A stretch of DNA of 53,200 bases, taken from assembly GCA_029243225.1 (NCBI GenBank), contig JAQWSL010000067.1, forward strand, positions 1 to 53,200, read 5' to 3'. This document shows positions 9,258 through 18,555 of this stretch, in pieces (within the stretch, counting starts at the first letter, position 1; each line of letters starts with the position of its first letter). Origin of the DNA: Flavobacteriales bacterium (GTDB lineage Bacteria; Bacteroidota; Bacteroidia; Flavobacteriales_D; Parvicellaceae). Under the pieces are notes generated by a model, which saw only the letters and a program-made list of their open reading frames with translations, was not told where the DNA came from and did not search any database. The position numbers and the translations under genes were made by a program.

Positions 9258-9282
9258 TATATTAACTATTTTCGTTAATATA
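9258..9282. repeat. inverted repeat upstream of the MlaE-type gene
   Basis: Two perfect 9-base arms, TATATTAAC (9258-9266) and GTTAATATA (9274-9282), flank a 7-base spacer, 16 bases before the permease start. The spacer-plus-arm TATTTTCG (9267-9274) is one mismatch from the TAnnTTTG -7 consensus, so the repeat would straddle a promoter and could be an operator. The sequence is very AT-rich, so chance is possible. Confidence 0.35.
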
Positions 9283-9298
9283 ATATTATTTCAAAAGT

Positions 9299-10039
9299 AT
9301 GTTTTATCATATTGGTCGTTACACAACTATGCTTTCTTACCTTTTTGCTAAACCAGAAAGAGTATCTACTTATTGGAAGAGGTTGATTGATGAAATTATC
9401 CAATTAGGTGTTAAGTCACTCTTTATGGTTGTTTTGATGTCTGCTTTTATGGGGGCAGTTTTGGTTATTCAAACAGCTAGTGCTATAGAGTCTGCCTGGA
9501 TACCAGATTATACTGTGGGGTTTACTGTGAAGCAAACATTAATTCTTGAGTTTTGCCCTACTATAATATCTTTAATTCTAGCAGGTAAAGTAGGATCTAA
9601 CATCGCTTCTGAGCTGGGGACTATGAGAGTGACAGAGCAAATAGATGCTTTAGAAGTAATGGGTGTAAATTCAATAGGGTTTTTAATTGGTCCTAAAATT
9701 TTAGGTTCACTTTTTATTTTCCCAATTTTAATCATGTATAGTATGTTTTTTGGTTTTGTTGGTGGGTGGGCATTGTGTTATTTAACAGAGATAATTCCTA
9801 TTGAGCAGTATTTGTTGGGGATTCAATCATTCTCGTATGAAAATTATGAATACTTAAGGTATGCATTAATAAAAACAGTTTTCTTCGCATTTATTATTAC
9901 AAGTGTTTCCAGTTATTTTGGGTACTACACATCTGGAGGAGCACTTGAGGTAGGTAAATCAAGCACGAAAGCTGTTGTTTATAGTAGTATTTTAATTTTG
10001 ATGATTAACGTCTTGTTAACACAATTACTCTTAGATTGA
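9299..10039 (+). CDS. mlaE: MlaE-family ABC transporter permease
   Basis: This 246-residue polytopic protein belongs to the MlaE/YrbE permease family, which moves phospholipids or other lipids between the inner membrane and MCE-domain proteins. Family features are FMGAVLVIQTAS, the LILAGKVGSNIASELGTMRV block with its conserved E-x-G-T-M-x-V, and EQIDALEVMGVNS. The next gene, an MlaF-type ATPase, starts inside its last codons with a TTGA overlap, showing translational coupling. An MCE-domain partner (MlaD) is not adjacent here, so the substrate and direction of transport are inferred from family only. Confidence 0.93.
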   Translation: MFYHIGRYTTMLSYLFAKPERVSTYWKRLIDEIIQLGVKSLFMVVLMSAFMGAVLVIQTASAIESAWIPDYTVGFTVKQTLILEFCPTIISLILAGKVGSNIASELGTMRVTEQIDALEVMGVNSIGFLIGPKILGSLFIFPILIMYSMFFGFVGGWALCYLTEIIPIEQYLLGIQSFSYENYEYLRYALIKTVFFAFIITSVSSYFGYYTSGGALEVGKSSTKAVVYSSILILMINVLLTQLLLD

Positions 10040-10788
10040 TAGAGATTAAAAACATATCTAAATCTTTTTCTGGTGTTCAGGTCTTAGATGATGTAAGTTT
10101 CACCTTTCAAAAAGGTAAAACGAATTTAATTATTGGTAAGAGTGGGTCTGGCAAATCAGTTTTAACTAAATGTATTGTTGGATTATTGGAACCAGATGAA
10201 GGAGAAATAATTTATGATGGTAGGAGTTTTAGAGGGATAAACAACAAAGAAAGAAAAGAAATAAGAAAAGAATTGGGTATGTTGTTTCAAGGGGGTGCTT
10301 TATTTGACTCTTTAAGTGTTGAAGAAAACGTAGCATTTCCTCTAAAAATGTTTTCTAATTCTAGTAAAGAGGAAATTCTTGAAAGAACTAATTTTTGTCT
10401 CAATAGAGTAAATATTATTAATAAAAACAATTTATTTCCTGCGGAAATTAGTGGTGGAATGCAGAAAAGAGTTGCAATTGCTAGAGCAATTGCAATGAAT
10501 CCAAAATATTTATTTTGTGATGAACCTAATTCTGGACTAGATCCAGTTACAGCAATTGTAATAGATGAATTAATTAAAGAGATTACAGAAGAATATCAAA
10601 TGACTACAGTTGTAATAACTCACGACATGAATTCTGTTTTGGAGATTGGTGATAACATCATGTTTATTTACGAAGGGATGAACAAATGGGTTGGAGATAG
10701 AAATACTATTTTAAATACTGACGTAAAAGAGCTTAATAACTTTGTCTACGTTTCAAAATTTTTACGTCAATTTAAAGAAATGTTATAA
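10036..10788 (+). CDS. mlaF: MlaF-family ABC transporter ATPase
   Basis: This 250-residue cytoplasmic ATPase pairs with the preceding permease. It shows Walker A GKSGSGKSVLTK (about residues 35-46), Q-loop MLFQGGALFDSL with the GALFDSL wording typical of MlaF, signature ISGGMQKRVAIARA, Walker B YLFCDEPNSGLDP and switch His in VITHDM. The start is TTG at 10036, inside the permease stop (TTGA overlap); reading from here restores the normal MIEIKNISKSF opening. A strong bidirectional terminator follows 3 bases after the stop codon. Confidence 0.94.
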   Translation: MIEIKNISKSFSGVQVLDDVSFTFQKGKTNLIIGKSGSGKSVLTKCIVGLLEPDEGEIIYDGRSFRGINNKERKEIRKELGMLFQGGALFDSLSVEENVAFPLKMFSNSSKEEILERTNFCLNRVNIINKNNLFPAEISGGMQKRVAIARAIAMNPKYLFCDEPNSGLDPVTAIVIDELIKEITEEYQMTTVVITHDMNSVLEIGDNIMFIYEGMNKWVGDRNTILNTDVKELNNFVYVSKFLRQFKEML

Positions 10789-10790
10789 AT

Positions 10791-10820
10791 AAAAAAAGCC
10801 ACTGTTAAGTGGCTTTTTTT
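10791..10820. terminator. bidirectional rho-independent terminator
   Basis: A 12-base stem (10791-10802 with 10809-10820; GCCAC/GTGGC core plus A/T run) surrounds the loop TGTTAA. A runs on one side and T runs on the other let it work for mlaF on the plus strand and for the convergent T9SS cargo gene on the minus strand. Confidence 0.9.
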
Positions 10821-10839
10821 ATTGAGTATTGTTATTGAA

Positions 10840-12591
10840 TTACTTTGCAACTACTACTTTAAATTTGCTAATTTTCCCATCTTCAAAATTTAGATTGAAG
10901 ATGTAATTACCACTTTCAAGGTTGTTTAAGGCAACATTAATTAATCCATTATCTGTATTGATTGTTTTAGAAGAAACCAATCTTCCAGTAATATCGTGAA
11001 CAGAAAGATTAGCAAATCCATTTCCGTTTTCTAATGATATTGTTATCTCATTATTTGCTGGATTAGGATAAACTATACCCTCAATTGTTTCAAGCTCAAT
11101 TACATTAACGTCATTAGCAATTTTTAGTCCAAGCGTTACAGCGTCAGCACTAGTCCATCCAGTGTACCAAGTTGCACCATCAATGTTTAATGCACCAATT
11201 GGTTGGTTGTAAATAGAGTAATTTGCCCCGTAATTTGGACCACTATCATATCCGAAACCAATAGAATCATTTGCAAATGAATTCAAACATACTAGGTATC
11301 TTTGATTGTCAACTAATTGTACCGATTCATTAAGTGGAGCATAAACAACTTCACCATTTACTGTACTTGCTGTACCATCCCAATCAAAATCAGCAACTGC
11401 CGAAAGAACATCGAAAGTAACATTTGCCCATGAGCCATCAACACCAGTCCAAGCATCATCCCATTCGTAAATTTCACCTTGTAAATAGATACCATCTAAG
11501 CTTTCAGAAACACCTTCATTAAAAGGAGAAAAGTAAATTCCTTCAACTCCAGTGGAAACCGTTGGGTACACATCTTGAAGCATCATACATGATTGGTAAC
11601 TTGTGGTATGATTAATTGGAAAAGAATTAACCGCTACAGTACTTGTAGCAACATCTTGTCTTGCCAATGAAAGAATATCTGTTGTAACATGAAAATCTGA
11701 AGAAAAATTATTGTCAAAAGTATCTTCATCAGTTTGTCCAATAATTCCAATTGAGTAGGATACTGTGTATTTACCTAAATCCCAAGTTCCATTAGTTAAT
11801 GCTGCAAATGAATTTGCATTTCCATTAAAAACTGATAGAGTGTCTCCTGAAATCAAATTTAGAGGAGCTAAAGAATCGTAATAAACTTGACCAGTAGGAC
11901 CATTAATTTCAGCTATTGCATAAAAATCGTTGTCAGATGAACCAAAATTAGTGAATTGAACACCTAGGTCAAATGTGTATCCGTTGTTAGCCATATCTTG
12001 AGGGATAGAACCATATTTAGAAATCATTATGTCAGACTTGCTAGTACCACCATCATGTGCATATAAGTTTAATTTATTACCCATAAATGCAACAACATCT
12101 GAATTTGCCATTTCATTGACAAGAGTTGCTCCATCATCGCTAGATAGCATAACAACTGGAATGGTAACGGCAGTTCCGTCATCACCACCAGCCATTCCTA
12201 TAGCTTCTGGATCTCTGTTAATAATAATAATACCAACAGCACCTGCGTTTTGAGCATTTAATGCTTTAGTTCCAAACTGACAAGTATTTCTGTAGCAAAC
12301 TGCTATTTTACCTGTTAAGTCATTGATTAGTGGGTTACATCCTTCTTGAGATATCGGATTTCCTTGAGGATTTAGACCAGCAGTGCCATCTTCAACCATC
12401 ATTAAAGTATCTTCAACAAAAGTATTGGCAACGTTGAAATCGGGACAAGCCCAATCACCTCCGCCTGGATCAGCCCAGGTAAAGTCATAATTATTTGCAA
12501 TTACTGCAGGAGAAACTCCTCTTACAATAATTTGTGCATTAGCAAAAACAAAAGTAGTTAGCGCTAATAATGAGAGTAATATTTTTTTCAT
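10840..12591 (-). CDS. secreted PA-domain protein with T9SS type A sorting domain
   Basis: The 583-residue product has a signal peptide ending near ANAQ (residue 20). A protease-associated (PA) domain follows at about residues 50-170, with GKIAVCYRNTCQFGTKALNAQ and AVGIIIINRDPEAIGM. Next comes a beta-rich region of about 300 residues, and finally a T9SS C-terminal domain starting at VYPNPANNEITI and ending KFKVVVAK. It should cross the inner membrane by Sec and the outer membrane by T9SS, then be attached or released. PA domains usually accompany proteases, but no catalytic domain is visible, so I give no enzymatic role. The middle region resembles that of the next gene. Confidence 0.88.
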   Translation of the reverse strand: MKKILLSLLALTTFVFANAQIIVRGVSPAVIANNYDFTWADPGGGDWACPDFNVANTFVEDTLMMVEDGTAGLNPQGNPISQEGCNPLINDLTGKIAVCYRNTCQFGTKALNAQNAGAVGIIIINRDPEAIGMAGGDDGTAVTIPVVMLSSDDGATLVNEMANSDVVAFMGNKLNLYAHDGGTSKSDIMISKYGSIPQDMANNGYTFDLGVQFTNFGSSDNDFYAIAEINGPTGQVYYDSLAPLNLISGDTLSVFNGNANSFAALTNGTWDLGKYTVSYSIGIIGQTDEDTFDNNFSSDFHVTTDILSLARQDVATSTVAVNSFPINHTTSYQSCMMLQDVYPTVSTGVEGIYFSPFNEGVSESLDGIYLQGEIYEWDDAWTGVDGSWANVTFDVLSAVADFDWDGTASTVNGEVVYAPLNESVQLVDNQRYLVCLNSFANDSIGFGYDSGPNYGANYSIYNQPIGALNIDGATWYTGWTSADAVTLGLKIANDVNVIELETIEGIVYPNPANNEITISLENGNGFANLSVHDITGRLVSSKTINTDNGLINVALNNLESGNYIFNLNFEDGKISKFKVVVAK

Positions 12592-12671
12592 GTAGTGTTA
12601 TTTAATTATTAAATTTTTAGGAGCCCTAAATTTACGGAAATCAATTCATTAAAACAAGAGCAAAAAATGGA

Positions 12672-12700
12672 TATAAAAAAAGGCAGCCGAAGCTGCCTTT
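12672..12700 (-). terminator. rho-independent terminator of the second T9SS cargo gene
   Basis: On the minus strand the stem AAAGGCAGC/GCTGCCTTT (12692-12700 with 12679-12687) closes on a stable TTCG tetraloop and runs into a T-tract. It lies 24 bases beyond the stop codon of the gene at 12724-14589, exactly where its transcript should end. Confidence 0.9.
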
Positions 12701-12723
12701 AAATTTGAGTTTATTAAGAATTA

Positions 12724-14589
12724 TTATTTGATAATAACTCTTTCGATAATAGTTCCATTATTATTAGAAACTTCAACTAAATAAACACCAGTACCTTGGT
12801 TAGATAAATCAATAGTAGTTGTAGTGTTAGATACTTTAGTCATAATAATTTGACCAAGCACATCATACACAACGATTGAATTTTCTTCATTGTTTGTATT
12901 AGTAATGTTTACTATTCCTTCAGAAGGATTAGGATATACAGAAACTCCTTCTAAAGTAGCTTCATCAACACCAACTCCCCAACCGTTGCCCATAAGCATA
13001 CGAATTGCAGTTCCAGTTCCGTTTGTGTAAGATTGATCTCCAGGAATATAAATTGCACTAGCATCAGATGGTTGAGCAACTGTTCTATCATCTAAAACTC
13101 TGATATCATTTGCATTTCCAAAGCTGTAAAGTTCAATAGCTGCATAGTATACACCAGCATTAATATTTAAAACTTCATCAAACCATACATCAACATATCC
13201 ATTAGAAATATCGTTAGCAGTAACTGTTGTAATACTAGATACAAATAAATTAGTCATGTCATATGCCCAAAAATCTGAAGTATCTTTGATTGAAGCAATA
13301 ATTTCTCCACCAGCAGTATTTCCAGTTGAAGTTAACATTACTCTTAATCCTGAAACTTGATCAGCTTGTTTTACATGGTAAAGTGTAGCAAGAACTAGAC
13401 CATCTTCAGCACCAGTAAATGATGCAGTTCCTAATGATGTGTAATCATCATAACCAGCTGGGTGATTTCCAGCACCATCTAAAGAGTAAACATCTGAAGT
13501 AACTTCGAAATTTCTTTCATAAACATTGTTTCCAAAAGTAGCCGCACCAGAAGTTTCTTGATCTGAGACAGAGGTGAAATCACCTTCGTAAAGACCAGTT
13601 GAAAGAGTTAAAGCTTCAGTAGTTTCGATTGTAATTGTAGAATCAGCTTCCAATAAAGTTGTGCTTCCACTGTTACCAAACGAACCAAAATCACCAGTCA
13701 TAACAACATTTGTTTGATCTTGAACACCAAAGTTGAAGATTTGAGCTCCAACGAAATAATTTGCATCAACATGATTAGTTGGAGTTCTTCCGTACTCAAC
13801 ACCGCTATTGTTTTCACCAGAAATATAAGCAGTAGTTGTTTGAACATCATTTTGAGGTTGCTCAATGATTGCGAAATCATCTACAAACCAAGCATATCCC
13901 CAAGTACCCGTCCAATGAAGTCTGATGTAAATATCAGAAAGCTCAGTAGGTGTTAAACCAACTAGCGCAGAACTAATGTTAATTTGCATTAGTTGAGGGT
14001 TAGTTGTTGCAGCACTGTTAGCCCAGTTTGGAAAAGCATCAAAAACATTAGTTAAAGTTGAAATATCAGTTAATGGATCTAAATCTGGCCAAGTAACATT
14101 ACCAGCACCATCACCAATACCAACAACAACGTAAGGTCTTTCACTGTTATACCTTCTGTAATGTGTCTCAAATTCAACAACAACATTTGGATACGCAGAT
14201 AAATCAATTGGAGATGCCATTGTAATCCAGCTGTCTTCAATTTCAGACCCACCAGTAGCTCCTCCGTAATTGTCAGAGTCTACCATTGCCCAACCATCAG
14301 CTGCAGTTGAAGAAGCTATATCAGCAATAGGAAATGATCCAGCACAAGAAACTGTACCAATTGACCAATCTAATGCACAAGCAGAAGCATCATGACCAAT
14401 AACCCAATCAGCAGCACTGCTAAATGTGTTAGACCAAAGAACTGTTTTTTCTTGGTTAAAATTGTTTGTGATAGGCTTTAATTCAGAATGCTCTACAGAA
14501 CGAGCAACTGGTCCTTCACTTTTTTTATACTGTGCGTTAAGTCCAGAAACTATTGCAACAGATAAAATACTTAAGTAAATTTTTTTCAT
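12724..14589 (-). CDS. secreted choice-of-anchor J-like protein with T9SS type A sorting domain
   Basis: The 621-residue product starts with a signal peptide (cut near LNAQ, residue 19). It continues with a jelly-roll region at about residues 50-245 (WSNTFSSAADW...DGWAMVDSD...WFVDDFAI), which looks like a choice-of-anchor J/MAM-type domain. A second region (about 250-535) has repeated beta-strands, and a T9SS type A C-terminal domain runs from VYPNPSEGIVNI to the terminal ERVIIK. No catalytic motif is recognised, so an adhesive or surface role is an inference. It has its own terminator, and the leader before the start is AT-rich. The middle resembles the neighbouring PA-domain protein. Confidence 0.87.
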   Translation of the reverse strand: MKKIYLSILSVAIVSGLNAQYKKSEGPVARSVEHSELKPITNNFNQEKTVLWSNTFSSAADWVIGHDASACALDWSIGTVSCAGSFPIADIASSTAADGWAMVDSDNYGGATGGSEIEDSWITMASPIDLSAYPNVVVEFETHYRRYNSERPYVVVGIGDGAGNVTWPDLDPLTDISTLTNVFDAFPNWANSAATTNPQLMQINISSALVGLTPTELSDIYIRLHWTGTWGYAWFVDDFAIIEQPQNDVQTTTAYISGENNSGVEYGRTPTNHVDANYFVGAQIFNFGVQDQTNVVMTGDFGSFGNSGSTTLLEADSTITIETTEALTLSTGLYEGDFTSVSDQETSGAATFGNNVYERNFEVTSDVYSLDGAGNHPAGYDDYTSLGTASFTGAEDGLVLATLYHVKQADQVSGLRVMLTSTGNTAGGEIIASIKDTSDFWAYDMTNLFVSSITTVTANDISNGYVDVWFDEVLNINAGVYYAAIELYSFGNANDIRVLDDRTVAQPSDASAIYIPGDQSYTNGTGTAIRMLMGNGWGVGVDEATLEGVSVYPNPSEGIVNITNTNNEENSIVVYDVLGQIIMTKVSNTTTTIDLSNQGTGVYLVEVSNNNGTIIERVIIK

Positions 14590-14714
14590 TTTGTTTGTTT
14601 TAAATTATAAAGTTTTATACTAGGGTTAATTATAAGGTTTGCAAATAAAATTAATTTAAAGCGAAAATCCAAATAAATCAACCCTTTGGATGTTTTTTAA
14701 AGACTCATTATCAA

Positions 14715-17576
14715 TTATATAGTTGCTTGCTCTTGGTATGCTTCAATAGGTAAGCAACTACAAACAAGGTTTCTATCTCCATGCGCATTGTTTACTCTAC
14801 CAACTGGTACCCAGTATTTGTTTTCATAGAGTGAATCTGTAGGGTAAGCTGCTTTGGTTCTTGAATAACTGTGTTCCCATTTGTCATTTATAAGAGATAC
14901 AGCAGTATGTGGAGCATTTTTTAGAACATTATCTTCTTTAGGATAAATACCCTCTTCAATTTCTTGAATTTCTTCTCTTATTTTAATCATTGCTTCAACA
15001 AATCTGTCAAGTTCACATAGAGCTTCACTTTCAGTTGGTTCAATCATCATTGTTCCTGGCACTGGAAAACTTACTGTTGGAGCGTGGAATCCATAATCAA
15101 TTAACCTTTTTGCAATGTCTTCTACTTCTACACCAGAATCTTTTTTAAATTCTCTACAATCAATAATCATTTCATGAGCAACTCTTCCATTAGGACCTGT
15201 ATAAAGCACATCATAATATGAATGTAGTTTTGCTTTTAGATAATTTGCATTAAGAATAGCAAGTTCAGTAGATTTTTTTAGTCCGCTAGCACCAAGCATT
15301 TTAATATATCCATAAGAAATAAGTAGAATTAAGCCACTGCCATAAGGAGCAGAGTTAATGGGCTTAATTGCTTTTTCTCCTCCTGTTTTAATTATTGGGT
15401 TTCCTGGTAAAAAAGGAGCGAGGTGCTTGGCAACTCCAATGGGTCCCATTCCAGGACCACCACCACCATGAGGAATAGCAAAAGTTTTGTGCAAGTTTAA
15501 GTGACAAACATCAGCTCCAATGAGTCCTGGAGAGGTAAGACCAACTTGAGCATTCATGTTTGCTCCATCCATGTATACTTGGCCACCATTTTCGTGAATT
15601 ATATCTGTGATTTCAATAATGCTTTCTTCAAAAACACCATGGGTAGATGGGTAAGTAACCATCAAAGCAGCTAAGTTAGCTGAATATTCTTGAGCTTTTT
15701 CCCTCAAATCAGAAACATCAATGTTTCCATTTTCATCACAACCGACAATAACAACCTTCATTCCAGCCATTACAGCACTTGCTGGATTTGTTCCATGTGC
15801 ACTACTTGGTATTAAACAAATGTTTCTTGCGCTATCATTATTGTTTTCATGGTATGCACGAATAACCATTAATCCAGCGTATTCTCCTTGTGCACCACTA
15901 TTGGGTTGTAATGACATTCCTGCAAATCCAGTTATGTCGCATAAGTCTTTTATGAGAGTGTCAAAAATTTGTTGATACCCTTCTGCTTGGTCTATTGGAG
16001 AAAATGGATGAAGATTGGCAAATTCATCAATTGTTATTGGAATCATTTCTGATGCTGCATTTAATTTCATCGTGCAAGAACCTAACGAAATCATGGTATG
16101 TGTTAATGATAGATCTTTGTTTTCCAATGTTTTTAAATACCGCATCATTTCTGTTTCTGAATGATAGGAATTGAAAACTGGATGCGTTAAAATTTCATCT
16201 TTTCTCTGCATGTAAACAGAAGGACTATCAGATTTTCCAAGTATTATTGATTTATTCAATGCATCATTTAAGCACTTAACTAGTTTTTCTAAATCAGACC
16301 AATCAGTTAATTCATCAATTGAGATGACAGCAATCCCTTTATCAAAATAGTAACCAAGATTGATTTCGTTTTTTAAAGTAAACTCTTCTAAACGTTTTAA
16401 GTCTGCTTTAAAACTAATTGTGTCAAAGGCATTTTCGTTGAGAACTTCAACGCCAGCATTTTCTAAAGCAGATTTAAGTGAAATTGTTTTAGAGTGAATA
16501 TCTTTTGCTATTTGTCTTAACCCTTTTGGTCCATGATAAACAGCATACATGCTTGCCATAACTGCTAATAAAGCCTGTGCGGTGCAAATGTTTGATGTAG
16601 CTTTGGCTCTTTTAATGTGCTGCTCTCTAGTCTGAAGAGCCATCCTTAAAGCATTATTACCATAGCTGTCTATCGAGACTCCGATTATTCTACCAGGAAT
16701 AAACCTTTTGTGTTCTTCTTTACAAGAAAAATAAGCTGCATGAGGACCACCATAACCCATAGGCACTCCAAATCTTTGTGTAGAACCAACAACAACATCA
16801 GCACCCCAACTTCCAGGAGATTCAAGTAAAACAAGGCTTAATATGTCCGAAATTACAGCAAGCTTAATTTCGTTATCATGACATTTACTTGCAAAAGACT
16901 TATGATTAAAAATATTTCCTAGGTTATCAGGATATTGTAAAACAGCTCCAAAATAAGTGTCATCCATTTTGAAATCTTCTGGACTTCCAAATGTTAGCTC
17001 TATTCCTAGAGGTTCGGCTCTACATTCTAAAACCTCTTTTGTTTGAGTAAAAATAAAGTCAGAAACATAAAACTTATTTACTCCTGCTTTTTCTTGCTTT
17101 CTAGTTCTCATATGAAAGAACATTAACATAGCTTCAGCGGCTGCTGTTCCTTCATCTAAAAGTGATGCGTTAGAAAGTTCCATTCCAGTTAAATCTGTTA
17201 TCATGGTCTGGAAATTCAACAATGCTTCTAATCTACCTTGAGAAATTTCTGCTTGATAGGGAGTGTATGCAGTGTACCATCCTGGGTTTTCTAAAACATT
17301 TCTTAAAATTACTGACGGAGTTTCTGTCCCGTAGTAACCTTGACCTATGTATGAGTCGTAAAGCTTGTTTAGTTTGGCAACTGAATTTATATGAGTTAAA
17401 TATTCTCTTTCTGACATTGCTTCTCCAGTAGCTAGCTCTTTTTCAGCTTTTATGTTAGATGGAATTGTTTCATCAATTAATTCAGAAATAGACGATGCAT
17501 TTACTTGGGAAAGTATATTTTTTGTCTCTCCTTCAGTAATTCCGATGTGTCTGTTTACAAATGATTTATGGCTCAT
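14715..17576 (-). CDS. gcvP: glycine dehydrogenase (decarboxylating), glycine cleavage P protein
   Basis: GcvP is the PLP enzyme that decarboxylates glycine and passes the aminomethyl group to lipoyl-GcvH, feeding methylene-THF. The 953-residue single-chain form joins the two halves found separately in some bacteria. It has the early FVNRHIG motif, ASLLDEGTAAAEAM, and the PLP-binding block HLNLHKTFAIPHGGGGPG with the Schiff-base lysine at residue 697. The end contains PVGRVNNAHGDRNLVCSC. GcvH and GcvT genes are not adjacent. A TATATTTG box lies just upstream, and no glycine riboswitch is apparent in the short leader. Confidence 0.98.
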   Translation of the reverse strand: MSHKSFVNRHIGITEGETKNILSQVNASSISELIDETIPSNIKAEKELATGEAMSEREYLTHINSVAKLNKLYDSYIGQGYYGTETPSVILRNVLENPGWYTAYTPYQAEISQGRLEALLNFQTMITDLTGMELSNASLLDEGTAAAEAMLMFFHMRTRKQEKAGVNKFYVSDFIFTQTKEVLECRAEPLGIELTFGSPEDFKMDDTYFGAVLQYPDNLGNIFNHKSFASKCHDNEIKLAVISDILSLVLLESPGSWGADVVVGSTQRFGVPMGYGGPHAAYFSCKEEHKRFIPGRIIGVSIDSYGNNALRMALQTREQHIKRAKATSNICTAQALLAVMASMYAVYHGPKGLRQIAKDIHSKTISLKSALENAGVEVLNENAFDTISFKADLKRLEEFTLKNEINLGYYFDKGIAVISIDELTDWSDLEKLVKCLNDALNKSIILGKSDSPSVYMQRKDEILTHPVFNSYHSETEMMRYLKTLENKDLSLTHTMISLGSCTMKLNAASEMIPITIDEFANLHPFSPIDQAEGYQQIFDTLIKDLCDITGFAGMSLQPNSGAQGEYAGLMVIRAYHENNNDSARNICLIPSSAHGTNPASAVMAGMKVVIVGCDENGNIDVSDLREKAQEYSANLAALMVTYPSTHGVFEESIIEITDIIHENGGQVYMDGANMNAQVGLTSPGLIGADVCHLNLHKTFAIPHGGGGPGMGPIGVAKHLAPFLPGNPIIKTGGEKAIKPINSAPYGSGLILLISYGYIKMLGASGLKKSTELAILNANYLKAKLHSYYDVLYTGPNGRVAHEMIIDCREFKKDSGVEVEDIAKRLIDYGFHAPTVSFPVPGTMMIEPTESEALCELDRFVEAMIKIREEIQEIEEGIYPKEDNVLKNAPHTAVSLINDKWEHSYSRTKAAYPTDSLYENKYWVPVGRVNNAHGDRNLVCSCLPIEAYQEQATI

Positions 17577-17596
17577 AATTGGAATGAATTTTTTGG

Positions 17597-17604
17597 CAAA
17601 TATA
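17597..17604 (-). promoter_or_regulatory. candidate -7 box for gcvP
   Basis: TATATTTG on the minus strand fits TAnnTTTG and ends 21 bases before the gcvP ATG, implying a very short leader. A clear -33 TTTG at the normal distance is not present, so support is moderate. Confidence 0.4.
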
Positions 17605-17693
17605 TTAACAAATCAATCTAAAAATAATTTAGTTAAATATTGTTTTCACATGTATTTTAAAAATAAGATATTTTAAGATTCCAAGAATCAACT

Positions 17694-17701
17694 TATCTTT
17701 G
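17694..17701 (+). promoter_or_regulatory. candidate -7 box for the UbiA-like / asparaginase pair
   Basis: TATCTTTG matches TAnnTTTG, giving a start near 17708 and a leader of about 55 bases. The -33 region is T-rich without a perfect TTTG. The downstream pair of genes is separated by only 4 bases and would be co-transcribed from here. Confidence 0.4.
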
Positions 17702-17762
17702 TATTATAGAAGTTAATTGAATTCCTTTTACATGTTAATTCAATTCATTACAGTTTTTTAGA

Positions 17763-18551
17763 ATGCAATTTTTATATCGTTGGTTAATTTATGGTAATTT
17801 TTGGATAGCGTTTGGTGCGGTTGGTTTAACCTATGCAAATTCAATGATGATTTACAAACAAGTGAATTACAAACTCTTAATTGTTGTTTTTTTAATAACT
17901 CTTTCTGGTTATAATTTGCAAAGAATAATGAGGGGAAAAGAGCAAAATTCTTATGAGTTAAAAGATGATTGGCTTTCAAAAAATATTATTTCATTGGCAA
18001 TAATTTCTATTGTTTCTCTTTTGATTTGTGCCTATTTATTTATCGGTTTTAGTTTAGATAGATTATTAATATTTGCTCCTTTTTCTTTCATTGTTCTGTT
18101 TTATAGATGGCCAATTTTAGGCATATCACTTAGAGATATTCCATTTATTAAAGTATTGTTAATTGCATTTTGTTGGGGGTTTGTTACTGTTTTTCTTCCT
18201 GAATTATATTACGGGAATAAATTTCTCAATAATTGGATTTATATATTAAGTAGTTTTTTATACATTCTTGGTATAACCATTCCATTCGACATTAGAGATA
18301 TGGATTTGGATAATCAATCTAAAAAAACAATCCCACAATTAATTGGTAAGCCAATTTCTTGCGTATTAGCTACAGTTATTATTCTTTTGTCTGGTATAGT
18401 CTTTCTTATGTTGAAACAATATTCTATGTTTTTACATTGTTTATTTTCTGCATTAATTGTTTTATTCTCTTATAAAACTAGACCTGACTGGTATTATTCA
18501 TTTATTTTGGATGGATTATTAGTAATTATACCTTTGTATTTTTTATTCTAA
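17763..18551 (+). CDS. UbiA-like membrane prenyltransferase family protein, first Asp motif missing
   Basis: The 262-residue polytopic protein (about eight hydrophobic segments) resembles the UbiA prenyltransferase superfamily. The second aspartate-rich motif is visible as DIRDMDLDN (about residues 178-186), followed by K.TIPQLIGK. Where the first motif NDxxD would be expected, the sequence reads YNLQRIMRGKE and lacks aspartates. Similar UbiA-like proteins occur in Bacteroidota, but their substrate is unknown to me, and loss of one motif makes ordinary prenyl transfer doubtful. It is the first gene of a pair with asparaginase; the link may be only transcriptional. Confidence 0.7.
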   Translation: MQFLYRWLIYGNFWIAFGAVGLTYANSMMIYKQVNYKLLIVVFLITLSGYNLQRIMRGKEQNSYELKDDWLSKNIISLAIISIVSLLICAYLFIGFSLDRLLIFAPFSFIVLFYRWPILGISLRDIPFIKVLLIAFCWGFVTVFLPELYYGNKFLNNWIYILSSFLYILGITIPFDIRDMDLDNQSKKTIPQLIGKPISCVLATVIILLSGIVFLMLKQYSMFLHCLFSALIVLFSYKTRPDWYYSFILDGLLVIIPLYFLF

Positions 18552-18555
18552 TAAA

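Noticed and set aside
17577-17640. Glycine riboswitch ahead of gcvP
   Set aside because: The leader is short and AT-rich and does not show the paired glycine-aptamer core; a -7 box also leaves room for only a very short leader.
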